From Gordonibacter faecis (GTDB lineage Bacteria > Actinomycetota > Coriobacteriia > Coriobacteriales > Eggerthellaceae): DNA of 64,000 nt. Below, piece after piece: positions 6,724-15,873 of the stretch. A program made the position numbers and the translations under genes. The stretch is taken from NCBI RefSeq assembly GCF_030077735.1, contig NZ_JASJEU010000013.1, positions 124,001 to 188,000 on the forward strand. The letters are read 5' to 3'. Positions within the stretch are counted from its first letter, which is position 1. Every line of letters starts with the position of its first letter. The notes beneath the pieces are model-generated. The model saw only the letters and a list, made by a program, of their open reading frames with translations, was not told where the DNA came from and ran no database searches.

Positions 6724-7770
6724 CTACTCCCATGGCGTTATGACCACCTTGAGGCAGTCATCCTCGCGCGCTTCGAACGCGCGATAGGCTTCCAGGATGT
6801 CGTTGAGCGGGTAGCGCTTCGAGATGAGGCAGCTTGTGTCGATCTTGCCGGATTCGATGAGGGCCATCACCTCGTCCAAACCGCTCGCGTCGACGCCCCC
6901 GGTCTTGAAGACGAGGTTCTTGCCGTACATGCGGGGGAGCGGCAGCGCCTGATCATGCTCGTACATCGCCGAGATGACGACGACGGCGTTGGGGCGCGCG
7001 ATGCGCCAAGCCATCTCGAACGTGGCGTCGCCGCCCGCGGCTTCGATGACGGAGTCCGCGCCGCGTCCCTCGGTGAGGTCCTGCACGGCGCGCTCGATCT
7101 CGTCGAGCGGGGCGCTGCCGTCGATGATACGGTCGGCAAGTCCGAGTCGCTTGGCCAGCTCGGCGCGATGGGGGTCGCATTCGATGGCGATGATGCTCCC
7201 GGGGTTCGCAAGCCGCGCGCACATCATGGTGGTGAGGCCGACCGGCCCCGCGCCGATGACGGCGACCGACGAGCCCTCTTCGATCTCGGCGAGGCGCGCG
7301 CCCCACCATCCGGTGGCGAGGATGTCGCCCAGGAACAGGGCGTCCTCGTCGGAGACGGAGTCGGGGATGCGCGTGAACGCGTTGTCCGCGAAGGGGACGC
7401 GCACGAACTCCGCCTGGCATCCGTCGATGCGGCAGCCGAGCTCCCAGCCTCCCTGCTCGCAGTTGTTGACCCAACCGCGCTGGCAGAAGAAACACGTGCC
7501 GCAGAACGTCTCGCAGTTCACCGCCACACGGTCGCCGGGCTTGAAGCGGGTGACGTCGGCGCTGACCTCCTCGACCACGCCCACGAACTCGTGCCCCAGC
7601 ACCGTGTCGGGCACCGCGTGCGGCACCGCGCCGCGCATGATATGCAGGTCGCTCGTGCAGATGGTCGAGCGCGTCACGCGCACGATGGCGTCGGTGGGAA
7701 GCTGCAGCGTGGGTTGCGGGCGCTCCTGCAGCGCGATGTTGCCGTTGCCGTCGTGCACCAGTGCTTTCAT
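6724..7770 (-). CDS. Zinc-dependent alcohol dehydrogenase (MDR family)
   Basis: This 348-residue medium-chain dehydrogenase would oxidise a secondary alcohol or reduce the matching ketone with NAD(P). Visible motifs are the catalytic-zinc region CTSDLH with GHEFVGVVEEV, a structural-zinc cysteine cluster CETFCGTCFFCQRGWVNNC, and the nucleotide-binding AVIGAGPVGLTTM. It resembles the Thermoanaerobacter-type isopropanol dehydrogenase. The ATG at 7770 follows an AAAGGA ribosome site; the longer open frame is unsupported. It lies downstream of the TetR-methyltransferase gene (73 bp gap) and is probably co-expressed. The substrate cannot be read from the sequence. Confidence 0.88.
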   Translation of the reverse strand: MKALVHDGNGNIALQERPQPTLQLPTDAIVRVTRSTICTSDLHIMRGAVPHAVPDTVLGHEFVGVVEEVSADVTRFKPGDRVAVNCETFCGTCFFCQRGWVNNCEQGGWELGCRIDGCQAEFVRVPFADNAFTRIPDSVSDEDALFLGDILATGWWGARLAEIEEGSSVAVIGAGPVGLTTMMCARLANPGSIIAIECDPHRAELAKRLGLADRIIDGSAPLDEIERAVQDLTEGRGADSVIEAAGGDATFEMAWRIARPNAVVVISAMYEHDQALPLPRMYGKNLVFKTGGVDASGLDEVMALIESGKIDTSCLISKRYPLNDILEAYRAFEAREDDCLKVVITPWE

Positions 7771-7842
7771 GGGGGTCCTTTCGCGCGGGGGTTTCGTCCA
7801 TGGTAGCACGGGGGAGCGCGGGGTGGGTTTCCGCAACGGGGC

Positions 7843-9303
7843 TCAGCCGATGCGTTGATCCTGCGGTTTGCGGGCGACGATCGCGAAGTTGAGCGGGATC
7901 TTCGGCATGCCCTCGGGCGTCGTCCAGCCTTGTTCCGTCTCTACGAGGAAGGGGAGCGCCTTCCACTCGGCATAAGGGCTTTCGCGGAGCGCCTCGATGG
8001 AGAGTCCGGCTGCGAGCAGGCTGTCGACGATCTCTTGGAAGTCGTGGCGCCAGTTGTGGTTCGCCGTGTGGGCGATCTTGCCCGCCGACCCTTCGACGTA
8101 GCTCTCGTCGCTTTCGTAGTCGATGCTGCCCGTGCCGCTGAGGTAGTCCTCGGTGATGGTGAGCGATTCGTAGCCGAGCGCGTCGAGGAGCGGGTGGTCG
8201 TCGCGCAGGAGGGACATGCCGCCCGGAACAAGCATCTCGGCGATCGAGTGCGCCCAATCGCCCAGGTCGGGAAGCCAGGTGATCGCGCCCGTTCCCGTCA
8301 CCACGACGTCGAAGGTCCGTTCGATGACGTGCGAGGCGAACCGCGCGTCGCCCTCCACGAAGGTCGCGTTGGCGCCGGCACGCTGCGCGATGCGCCGTGC
8401 GTGCGCAAGCGAGGTGGGGGAGAAGTCGAGCCCCCATGCCTCGCGTGCGCCGAGGCGCAACCACGAGATCGTGTCGGTGCCGATGTGGCACTGCAGGTGG
8501 AGGACGGAAAGCCCGGCGAGGCTTGCCTGCGGGAGGTGGGGCAAGAGCGCCTCGAAGTCGCGCCGCGCGACGCCGGAGACGTAGCTCGGATCGGAGACGA
8601 GCCTTTCGACCTCGTAAAACGCCGATTCCGCGTGAACGGCGGCGCGGTCGTCCCAGTTGTCGCGGTTCTCCGCGAGCTTGCGGTCGAGCACGTTGTCGGC
8701 TGCTATTGCGCTGTCGGTTGCAGCGGCGTGCGTGCTTGCATCGGTGGTGGTATGGGCGAAGTTCATGGCGGGAGACGAGAACACTTTGCTGATGGTCTGC
8801 AGGCGCGCGTCGAAGCACTCGTCGCACGGCAGGCCTTCCTGATCTCCGAGGATGCCGACGATGCCGGATGCCATGAACGAAGCGACCGCCCGCACGTCCT
8901 CCCGCGCGAGGTCGAGGCCGAACTTGCTCGCCCACGTCTCCGCGAGAGCCCGTTTGAAACGTTCGGTGAGGCGGGTCGATCCGTTCGGTCCCGTCAACAG
9001 GCAGACGCGCTCCGCGGCGCTTCTTTGATTGCCATCAAGGTGGAATGACGTGCCGCTTTTCGAAAGGAACTTTTCGGCGAGGTCGGCGATGCCGGTGGGG
9101 ACGGCAGCATCGACCGCCTGCTCGGCGAGATCTTCGATCGAGTCGAAATAGTAGTAGAAGGTTGCGCGGTTGCATTCTGCTTGGCGTGCGATCGATGCGG
9201 CGGTCACCTCGCGGTACGGCATACGGGAGAGCTGATCCCAGAACGCCTCGATCATGCGTGCCTCGGCGCCTCTCTCTTCCGAATCCTTGCGGGGGCGTGC
9301 CAT
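7843..9303 (-). CDS. TetR-family regulator fused to a SAM methyltransferase
   Basis: This 486-residue open frame joins two domains. Residues 1 to about 180 are a TetR repressor, with the N-terminal helix-turn-helix YREVTAASIARQAECNRATFYYYF and a ligand-binding helical part. After a Thr/Ala-rich linker (about 180-205) comes a class I methyltransferase starting near LAENRDNWDDRAAVHAES, with a SAM-binding region LSVLHLQCHIGTDTISW and acidic loop GLDFSPTS. The methyltransferase resembles free-standing bacterial proteins. No stop or frameshift separates the parts. It lies divergent from the ABC exporter, with a palindrome at 9421-9433 between them, so it probably controls that operon. A fusion of this kind is unusual. 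Confidence 0.8.
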   Translation of the reverse strand: MARPRKDSEERGAEARMIEAFWDQLSRMPYREVTAASIARQAECNRATFYYYFDSIEDLAEQAVDAAVPTGIADLAEKFLSKSGTSFHLDGNQRSAAERVCLLTGPNGSTRLTERFKRALAETWASKFGLDLAREDVRAVASFMASGIVGILGDQEGLPCDECFDARLQTISKVFSSPAMNFAHTTTDASTHAAATDSAIAADNVLDRKLAENRDNWDDRAAVHAESAFYEVERLVSDPSYVSGVARRDFEALLPHLPQASLAGLSVLHLQCHIGTDTISWLRLGAREAWGLDFSPTSLAHARRIAQRAGANATFVEGDARFASHVIERTFDVVVTGTGAITWLPDLGDWAHSIAEMLVPGGMSLLRDDHPLLDALGYESLTITEDYLSGTGSIDYESDESYVEGSAGKIAHTANHNWRHDFQEIVDSLLAAGLSIEALRESPYAEWKALPFLVETEQGWTTPEGMPKIPLNFAIVARKPQDQRIG

Positions 9304-9420
9304 GGCAGCATCCTTTCTCTGCTCATTGAGCCATCGGGCGGTTGGAACCGTGACCCGCGACTGTTGGAAACCCGACGTTTCCGCGCGAATCGCTGGTTTT
9401 ATTCCCCGTCTGACTTTGGG

Positions 9421-9433
9421 ATAATCTGATTAT
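9421..9433. promoter_or_regulatory. Palindrome in the divergent TetR-ABC promoter region
   Basis: ATAATC-T-GATTAT is a perfect 6-bp inverted repeat in the space between the divergent regulator and exporter genes, overlapping TATAC-like promoter sequence. It is a plausible TetR operator. Confidence 0.4.
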
Positions 9434-9474
9434 ACAACGCATGTTGGGTTTATGGGGAAGCGAAGGAGGCCGTC

Positions 9475-10407
9475 ATGGGGAGCGAAAGCGTCATCGTCCT
9501 CGATAGCGTGACGAAGGTGCTCGGGAAGAAACCGCGCATCGATGGCCTTTCGTTCGACTGCGAGCCGGGGAGGGTCTACGGGCTTTTGGGGCCGAACGGC
9601 GCGGGCAAGACAACCCTGATGAACCTCATCACCGGGCTCTACCGTCCCACGTCGGGCACGGTGCGCGTGCTGGGGCTCGACCCGGTGCGCGATGCGCGGA
9701 AGGTGCGCCGCGAGATCGGGCTCGTGCCGCAGGAGACATCGCTGTACCCGGAGCTCTCGGCGTTGGAGAACCTGCGGTTCCACGCCGCGCTCTACCTGGA
9801 CGACCAGCGCATGGCGGAGCGACGCATCGATGAGGTGCTCGAGCTCGTCGATCTTGCCGATCGGGCGAAAGACGCCGTGGGTTCCTATTCGGGCGGCATG
9901 AAACGGCGCCTCGCGCTCGGGCGTGCGATGCTCGCCGACCCGCGCATCCTGCTGCTTGACGAGCCGACGCTCGGCGTGGACGTGCAGGGCACGCACCGCA
10001 TCTGGGATTACGTAAGGCGGTTCAAGGGCGAGGGGCGTACCGTCCTCGTCTCCACCAACGTGATGGCGGAGGCCGATGCGCTCGCCGATGAGATATTGCT
10101 GCTCGACCACGGCAGGAAGGTGCGCTTCGGCACGCCGGACGCGCTCAAGGCGGAGGCGGGATCGACCGTGGTGCGGATAACGTCCGTGTCCGGCTCCCGT
10201 GTCGACGAGGCGGCTCTGCGCGGGCGCCTGGACGGCTTCTCCTTCGATGGTGAGTCGATCGTAGTCGACGCGCCCGGGGGAGAGGCCGATCTGGCGCGTA
10301 TCCTCGGTCTCGTCGAGGGTGCGGTCGAGATCGCGGGCGTCGAGCTGCACCGACCGACGCTTGACGACGCCTTCCTCGCGCTCACGGGCAGATCGTTGCG
10401 GGATTAG
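9475..10407 (+). CDS. ABC-2 type exporter ATP-binding protein
   Basis: This 310-residue ATPase is of the DrrA/CcmA exporter class. It has Walker A GPNGAGKT (about residue 38), Q-loop in LVPQETSLYPELSALENL, signature SYSGGMKRRLALGRA, Walker B RILLLDEPTLGVD and a C-terminal extension after about residue 220 typical of drug and bacteriocin exporters. The ATG follows AAGGAGG. It is the first gene of a three-gene operon with the two permeases downstream. Substrate unknown; drug, lipid or peptide export is likely. Confidence 0.92.
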   Translation: MGSESVIVLDSVTKVLGKKPRIDGLSFDCEPGRVYGLLGPNGAGKTTLMNLITGLYRPTSGTVRVLGLDPVRDARKVRREIGLVPQETSLYPELSALENLRFHAALYLDDQRMAERRIDEVLELVDLADRAKDAVGSYSGGMKRRLALGRAMLADPRILLLDEPTLGVDVQGTHRIWDYVRRFKGEGRTVLVSTNVMAEADALADEILLLDHGRKVRFGTPDALKAEAGSTVVRITSVSGSRVDEAALRGRLDGFSFDGESIVVDAPGGEADLARILGLVEGAVEIAGVELHRPTLDDAFLALTGRSLRD

Positions 10408-10409
10408 GC

Positions 10410-10519
10410 TTCCGCCGTTCTCCCGAACGGCGGAACAGGCCGACGCTGCAAAGTGCCTGCGCACAACGCCTTCGCGCGATCTCGCAGGCTCGCGTACGGA
10501 GTACGCGTCGCCCGCGAGA
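10410..10519 (+). terminator. Two hairpins between ABC ATPase and permease
   Basis: TTCCGCCGTTC (10410-10420) pairs perfectly with GAACGGCGGAA (10425-10435). A second nested stem follows: outer TCTCGC/GCGAGA at about 10480-10519 and inner CGCGTAC (10491-10497) with GTACGCG (10501-10507). Neither has a T tract. They occupy the 194-bp gap before the permease and may act as attenuators or mRNA-stability elements that set the ATPase to permease ratio. Confidence 0.5.
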
Positions 10520-10601
10520 CCCCGCGAATTCGGCGTACTCATGCGCTTCTCGCTGATCTGGCTAACTATGCAATCGTTACGTTATCGAAGGGGGACGAAG
10601 C

Positions 10602-11681
10602 ATGGGAACCTTGAGGATAATCGGCAAGGAGTTGGCGAGCGTCAAGGAGAACATCCCGTTCAACCTGGCGACCGTCGTATCACCGCTGCTTTTCCTGTTC
10701 GCGTTCGCCGTGATGGTGTCGGGTGGCATCACCATTCCCGTCGAGACGCAGCCCGCCTCTTCCGAATCGGCGTTTCTCCAGGCGACCGCCGAGTACCGGG
10801 CACCGGATGGGACGCCCTATCTCGAGTTGGAGGCCGCGCCTGCCGAAGGCGCTCCCGACGGGCGCAGCGCCGACCGTTACATCGTTGAGGACGAGCCCGC
10901 TGTGGGCGAGGAAGGCGCGACCGGGGAGATCGTTCACCTCGTCAACGACGTGAACTCTAACATGACCAAGAACTACGCCAACCGCTTGGCCGGCGCGCTC
11001 GTGAACTACGTCGATGCGGGCAGGAGCTCCGGCACCGTCGAGGTGGTCGAGCAGACGCGTTACGAGGAGGATATCCCCTGGGACGAGAGCTTCGCCGTGA
11101 GCACGCTCGTGTTCGGTGCGATGCTTGCGGGGCTTCTGTTCGGACAGCTCTCGATGACGAGCGAGTGGGAGAACGCGACGGCGAAGCTGCTCGTGCTCTC
11201 GCCGCGCCCTGCCTCGTCGGTCGCTGCGGGCAAAGTCGTCGCAGCGTTTCTCAAGGCGCTCGTTGCGGGCGCGGTGCTTGTCGGGGTGGTGGCGCTGATG
11301 TACGGCCGTGCGCTCGCGAGCGCCCCATGGCTTGTGGCGGCGCTCTGCCTGATGTACATCGTGTTCGCGAGCCTCGGGCTCGCCTTGGGCATCACGGTGC
11401 GCTCGACCATGACGGCGTTCCTCGTGTCGCTTGTGGCGGCGCTGTGCCTTTGGGTCGCGGGAGGCGGGTTCGGCGACCTGTCGTACTTCGGCGAAGCGGC
11501 GCAGGCGGTGGGGGCGGTGAACCCGGCAACCTACGCGCTCGATGCGGTGCGCTACGCGTACTTCGGTGGCGTGGCGGATCCGACGCCGCTTATCGTGCTC
11601 GCGGTGGGCGCGGCAGCGACTCTTGCGGCAGTGTGCGCGGTCTACGCGCGATGGACGCGAAGCGAAAGGGCGGCATCATGA
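10602..11681 (+). CDS. ABC-2 type exporter permease, first subunit
   Basis: This 359-residue membrane protein has one N-terminal span (about residues 25-45), a large extracytoplasmic region (about 45-165) and a C-terminal group of about five spans, the ABC2_membrane_3 layout. The conserved turn with SEWENATAKLLVLSPRP after the second span fits ABC-2 exporters. GGGGGA precedes the ATG. It overlaps the next permease by ATGA at 11678-11681, so the two are translationally coupled and probably form a heterodimer. Confidence 0.88.
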   Translation: MGTLRIIGKELASVKENIPFNLATVVSPLLFLFAFAVMVSGGITIPVETQPASSESAFLQATAEYRAPDGTPYLELEAAPAEGAPDGRSADRYIVEDEPAVGEEGATGEIVHLVNDVNSNMTKNYANRLAGALVNYVDAGRSSGTVEVVEQTRYEEDIPWDESFAVSTLVFGAMLAGLLFGQLSMTSEWENATAKLLVLSPRPASSVAAGKVVAAFLKALVAGAVLVGVVALMYGRALASAPWLVAALCLMYIVFASLGLALGITVRSTMTAFLVSLVAALCLWVAGGGFGDLSYFGEAAQAVGAVNPATYALDAVRYAYFGGVADPTPLIVLAVGAAATLAAVCAVYARWTRSERAAS

Positions 11682-12805
11682 ACCTCTTCATCCGGGAACT
11701 GAGGAAACTGCTTGCGCTCACGAAGGCCGACCCGAAGTCGCTCGCGGCGGGCATCATCGCACCGACCATCATCTTGGTGATCTTCGCGCTCACGTTCGGC
11801 AATTTCGTCGCGCTCAAACTCGCGGTCGTGAACGACGACGCTGGCGCGCTCGGTACGGCGTTTGAGGAGACGGTGTTCTCCCAGACCTCCCCGCTGTCGG
11901 GCGAGCCCTATTTTGAAGCCATTGAGGCGGACGCCGAAGAGGCGCAGATGCTCTACGAGCAGGGGCGCGTGAACGGCATCCTGACGATCCCCGAGGACTT
12001 TTCGGCGCGGCTTGGGTCCGGCGAGCCCGCGCAGGTGCTCTACGCGTTCGACAACTACAACACCGACATGGCGAAGAACCTGCGCCTGTACCTCGACGAG
12101 GGCATCTTCGCGTTCTACCAGGAGCACATGCCCGGCATGGAGATCGAGGTTCGGCGCGAGTTTGCCGTGGGCACACAGCTCGACTGGTTCGCCATTATCG
12201 CGGTGGGCGTGTTCATGCTGGCGTTCCTCATGGGATCGATGTTCAACTTCCTCTACCTGCTCAACAAGGAGCGGGTGCACGCGACGCTGTCCGAGTACCG
12301 CCTCGCGCCGACATCGCTTCTGCCCACGTTCGCGGCGCGCGTCGCGGTGGCGCTGCTTGCCGGGGCGGTCGGAGCGGCGGTGAACGCGCTGCTCATCTGG
12401 CTGCTTACGGGTGTGAATCTGGCATGCGGCCTGTTGGCGATCCTGCCTATTCTCTTGGTGTTGGGGATCGCGTTCGTATCGTTCGCGGCGATCGTGTCGC
12501 TCACAGTGCGCAAGTTCAGCGGCGCCGCGATGCTGTCGATGGTGACCGCCGTGGTGGCGTGGTTCCTCTCCGGTGCCACGACCTCGGTGAAGTACGCCAC
12601 GGGTGCCTTGCTCGACGTGGCGCTTGCCTTGCCCTCAAGCTACGGCCTCTCCCAGATTCGCGCAGCCGTGTTCAACGTCGATCAGAGCGTTGGTGGCCTG
12701 CTCGCGGTGGATAAGGGGTGGCTCGTGATGGGGGCGTATGCTGTCGTGCTGGCGGTTGCCGCATGGGCGGTCTATCGGAAGCGGCTTGGCGGCGGCGGAC
12801 GGTAG
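11678..12805 (+). CDS. ABC-2 type exporter permease, second subunit
   Basis: This 375-residue protein has the same topology as its neighbour: an N-terminal span around residues 25-45, an external loop with EETVFSQTSPLSGEPYFEAIEADAEEA, then about five spans. LNKERVHATLSEYRLAPTS matches the cytosolic coupling helix of ABC-2 permeases. The start at 11678 overlaps the previous stop and is preferred to the long upstream extension, which is only the shadow of the first permease. Confidence 0.88.
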   Translation: MNLFIRELRKLLALTKADPKSLAAGIIAPTIILVIFALTFGNFVALKLAVVNDDAGALGTAFEETVFSQTSPLSGEPYFEAIEADAEEAQMLYEQGRVNGILTIPEDFSARLGSGEPAQVLYAFDNYNTDMAKNLRLYLDEGIFAFYQEHMPGMEIEVRREFAVGTQLDWFAIIAVGVFMLAFLMGSMFNFLYLLNKERVHATLSEYRLAPTSLLPTFAARVAVALLAGAVGAAVNALLIWLLTGVNLACGLLAILPILLVLGIAFVSFAAIVSLTVRKFSGAAMLSMVTAVVAWFLSGATTSVKYATGALLDVALALPSSYGLSQIRAAVFNVDQSVGGLLAVDKGWLVMGAYAVVLAVAAWAVYRKRLGGGGR

Positions 12806-12874
12806 AAGGATTATCTTTGAAGAACGGATCGCGGCGTTGAATGAATGCCTTTGAGCCTGAGTCCTTCATAGAAC

Positions 12875-12915
12875 TACGGCCTTGTTTTGCGCAAATTGGC
12901 GAAAACAAGGCCGTA
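12875..12915 (+). terminator. Rho-independent terminator of the ABC operon
   Basis: TACGGCCTTGTTTT (12875-12888) pairs perfectly with AAAACAAGGCCGTA (12902-12915). The A-rich run after it would serve a leftward transcript and the T-rich side lies inside the stem, so it may work in both directions. Confidence 0.7.
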
Positions 12916-13045
12916 AAAAAGCCAAAATTGGAGAAAATCAGGCGATGAGGGTTACTCCCACTCAAAAGTTGATTCGTTTGCTGTAATGCACTGTAATTGT
13001 TCGCGTTGGTTCGGGTAATCTGCCATTGTTTTATGTGCTTATGAT

Positions 13046-14385
13046 GGTACCGTCAAGAATCTTGCGCACTTTTCCGACAGCCTCATAAGCCCGCCGTCCG
13101 GTGCGGCTACCCCTCCAGCAGAGTCACGTCCAGATAGCGCCTCGAGCCCACTCGCTCTCGGCCACGTACTTGAGCCTCGCGGTCACGAGCATGAGGGCGC
13201 TCTTCCCGTCGGGGAACGTCCCGACCACGCGCGTGCGCCTGCGGATCTCGCGGTTCAGGCGCTCGATGGCGTTGTTGGTGCGTATGCGCCGCCAGTGCTC
13301 GCGCGGGAAGCGCGTGTACGTCAGGGTCTCGGCGTATCCGTCGCGGACGACCTTCGCGGCCTCCTTCAGCCTCATTGAGTCGAGCTCGTCGGCCACCTCG
13401 AGGGCCTTGGCCTCGGAGGCCTCGCGCGACTCCATGGCGTGTATGGCCTTGAGCATCGCGGCCGCCTTGGGCCTCTTGGACTTGGGCACCTTCGCCAGCG
13501 CGTTGCGGTAGAAATGGACCGTGCAGCGCTGGTAGGCGGCGTTCGGGAAGACCTCGGCGATCGAGCCGACCATGCCGGCGGCCTTGTCGCCGGTGAACAT
13601 CCTGACCCCGCGCAGCCCGCGCGACTTCAGCCACGAGAGGAACTCCCGCCAGCACTCGGCCGACTCGGTGAAGCCCTCGGCGGCGCCTATCACCTCGCGG
13701 TAGCCGTCGTCGTTGACGCCTATCGCCACCATCACCGCCACGTTCTCGTAGCTCCCGCCCCAGCTGCGCTTCAGGTAGATGCCGTCGACGTAGACGTAGG
13801 GGTAGGCGCGAACGAGCGGGCGGTTTCGCCACTCCTCGACCGCGGCGAACGCCTTCTCGTTCAGGTTCGAGACGGTCGCCGCCGACACGCTCGACCCCCA
13901 CAGGATCTCGGAGACGTCCTCGATCCTGCGCGTCGAGACGCCGGCCAGGTACATCTCGATCATCGCCTCCTCGACGCTGGTCTCGCGGCGCCGGTAGCGC
14001 TCGATGATCGCCGTGGTGAACCTCATCCCCTTGAGCTTGGGCATGCGCAGCGTGACCTCGCCGGACGTCGTTGCCAGGCTCCTGTCGTAGTGGCCGGCCC
14101 GATAGGCCTCGCGCCCCGCGGCGCGCTCGTAGCGCTCCGCGCCGACGAGGTCGCCCGCCTCCTCATCCAGAAGGCCGTTCAGGGTGTCCTCGACCGTCTT
14201 TCTCACCAGCTCGCGCAGATCGGACTTCAGGCTCTCCTCGTTCAGTGTTACGATTGGCTCGGGCATGGCTCTCCTCCAATATGCTTCTTGTCTCGACAAC
14301 TCGAATCATACCGGGGCGGGCCGTGCCCTCCTTCCTATCTGGACGCTATCCTGCTGTCAAAGTGCGCAAAAAATTGTACGTTACC
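13046..14385. mobile_element. IS256-family insertion sequence
   Basis: The element is about 1.34 kb. Imperfect terminal inverted repeats share GGTA at the tip and TTGCGCACTTT inside (left end 13046-13080, right end 14354-14385). It encodes one transposase on the minus strand. Direct repeats at the flanks are not obvious (left CTTATGAT, right GATGCAGC), so the exact ends or the target duplication are uncertain. It inserted between the ABC operon and the recombination module of element 2. Confidence 0.8.
13124..14299 (-). pseudogene. IS256-family mutator transposase, frameshifted C-terminus
   Basis: The frame codes 391 residues with the DDE features of the mutator class: VAIGVNDDGYREVIG, the MFTGDKAAGM block, the CTVHFYRN motif and RTNNAIERLNREIRRRTRVVG carrying the catalytic Glu. 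The last residues read ARGAIWT. In the +1 frame the sequence continues as GSRRYLDVTLLEG, the normal family ending (stop near 13107). A single G appears missing in a G run at about 13147-13150. The copy is therefore damaged or the base is a sequencing error. Most of the catalytic domain is intact. Confidence 0.85.
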
Positions 14386-14416
14386 GATGCAGCCATAATA
14401 TCGGCTTAATATTTAT

Positions 14417-14785
14417 TTATTCTCGTTTCATCCCTGTAATTTCTGATTCCTCTGCATCAAGCTGCGATCGGGGAATCTTCGCTCCCAAGTCTTGAAGCAT
14501 GTTAGCAAGTACCTCTATTTTCTCAGTAAGGGCTTCGCTCATGTCGCCTGCACGCCTGATGCGCGAAAGTTCCACGTAGACCTTTGCTATTGCATCCTTG
14601 AGAGCCTTGAAAGTGCGTGTGCTGGGTTGAACGACGATGGTGGTATCTGTAAGTTTGGACATGATATATTCCTGCTTGGTCATGTTTGCCGTTTTGGCAA
14701 GCAAGTTCACCAGATCGTTCTCCTCGGGTGTGACCCTGAAAGCGATGGTCATGTTCCTCTTTCGTCTCTCGTTGGGGCAGGGCAT
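14417..14785 (-). CDS. MobC-like ribbon-helix-helix protein of element 2
   Basis: This 122-residue protein has TIAFRVTPEENDLVNLLAKTANMTKQEYIMSKL near the N-terminus, the same ribbon-helix-helix layout as the element 1 homologue at 3983-4303 (AFRVSPEED, LTKQDYI). It touches the integrase stop (1-bp overlap), so it is translated from the same mRNA. Without a relaxase in this element it could bind an oriT and recruit a relaxase in trans. Confidence 0.65.
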   Translation of the reverse strand: MPCPNERRKRNMTIAFRVTPEENDLVNLLAKTANMTKQEYIMSKLTDTTIVVQPSTRTFKALKDAIAKVYVELSRIRRAGDMSEALTEKIEVLANMLQDLGAKIPRSQLDAEESEITGMKRE

Positions 14786-15873
14786 CAGAAAACATCTCCC
14801 TTCGACACTTCTAGCGCGTTCGCCATTTCTTCTTGCACGTTAGGGAAGAGGTGTGCGTATCGGAACGTGATGTCCGTTGCCTCGTGGCCTAACCTCTCGG
14901 CAATCGCGAGGGCCGAGAATCCCATGTCGATGAGCAGGCTTACATGGCTATGCCTTAAATCATGGATTCTGATTCGTTTCACACCGGTCTGGGCGCACCC
15001 TCGCTTCATCTCATGGGCGAGGTAGTGCTTGGTCGTCTTGAACATGCGTTCGTCTTTCTCGATGTTCGGGATGCCCTCCAGGTACTCTTCGACCTCCTCT
15101 TTGAGGAATTCGGGAATCTTTATCGTCCGCACTGACTTGGGGGTCTTAGGATCGGTTATGACATCCCTGCCGTGCAGGCGCTGGTACGAGGAGTCGATGC
15201 GCATCTCTAGTCGCGATAAATCAAACGAGCTCGGTGTGAGTGCGAGCAGCTCTCCTTCGCGCACGCCCGTCCAATATAGAATCTCGAACATGATGTAAGA
15301 CATTGGCTTTTCCAGCATCGCCTCGGAGAATCTGAGGTACTCGTCCTTCGTCCAGAACAGCATCTCTCCGGCTTCCTTCGCTCCGATCTTCATAGTCTTG
15401 ATTGCCGGGTTGGGGTAGAGGCCGTAGTATCTGGCCGCGTGGTTGAAGATCGCGGTCACCTGATTGTTGATGGTGCGCAGGTAGGTGGGAGAGTACGCCT
15501 CGCCGTTCGCGCGCTTTGCATCCATGAGCCTGTTCTGCCAATGGATGATGTCGATGCTGCGGATGTCTTCCATCCTCATGCGACCGAAGAACGGCTCTAT
15601 CTTCGTCCGGATAATGTGTCTCTTAGTCGCCCACGTTGTCTCGCGGATGCGGGGCTTCATGTCGTCCTCGTAGATAGTAAGGAAATCCGAGAACTTCATG
15701 GCCATCGACTGCCCGCGCGTCGCCTTGTAATCGTTCTCCCAGTCCTCTGCCTCGGACTTGCTCGCGAAACCTCGCTTGAACTTGTGGACGTCTCGTCCTT
15801 CCTTGTCCTTGCAGCGGAACTGCACGGTGAACGTGCCGTTTGGCATTCTCCTAACGGACATCGGTGACCTCAC
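14785..15873 (-). CDS. Tyrosine integrase of element 2
   Basis: This 362-residue recombinase aligns along its whole length with the element 1 integrase. Catalytic residues are visible in TGVREGELLAL, IRIHDLRHSHVSLL, RLGHEATDIT and the Tyr of FRYAHLF. A start at 15861 (MSVRRM) is an alternative to 15873. The excisionase frame overlaps its start by 23 bp. It should recombine the core at the 3' end of guaA. Confidence 0.93.
   Translation of the reverse strand: MRSPMSVRRMPNGTFTVQFRCKDKEGRDVHKFKRGFASKSEAEDWENDYKATRGQSMAMKFSDFLTIYEDDMKPRIRETTWATKRHIIRTKIEPFFGRMRMEDIRSIDIIHWQNRLMDAKRANGEAYSPTYLRTINNQVTAIFNHAARYYGLYPNPAIKTMKIGAKEAGEMLFWTKDEYLRFSEAMLEKPMSYIMFEILYWTGVREGELLALTPSSFDLSRLEMRIDSSYQRLHGRDVITDPKTPKSVRTIKIPEFLKEEVEEYLEGIPNIEKDERMFKTTKHYLAHEMKRGCAQTGVKRIRIHDLRHSHVSLLIDMGFSALAIAERLGHEATDITFRYAHLFPNVQEEMANALEVSKGDVF

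Noticed and set aside
6724..6735. CTACTCCCA at the alcohol dehydrogenase end as an att site
   Set aside because: The match to the guaA end is short and arises from the codons for Trp-Glu-stop; it lacks the rest of the core.
6953..8953. 660-residue minus-strand frame across the TetR-methyltransferase and dehydrogenase genes
   Set aside because: It is Arg-rich, lacks domains and lies in the wrong frame of two well-supported genes.
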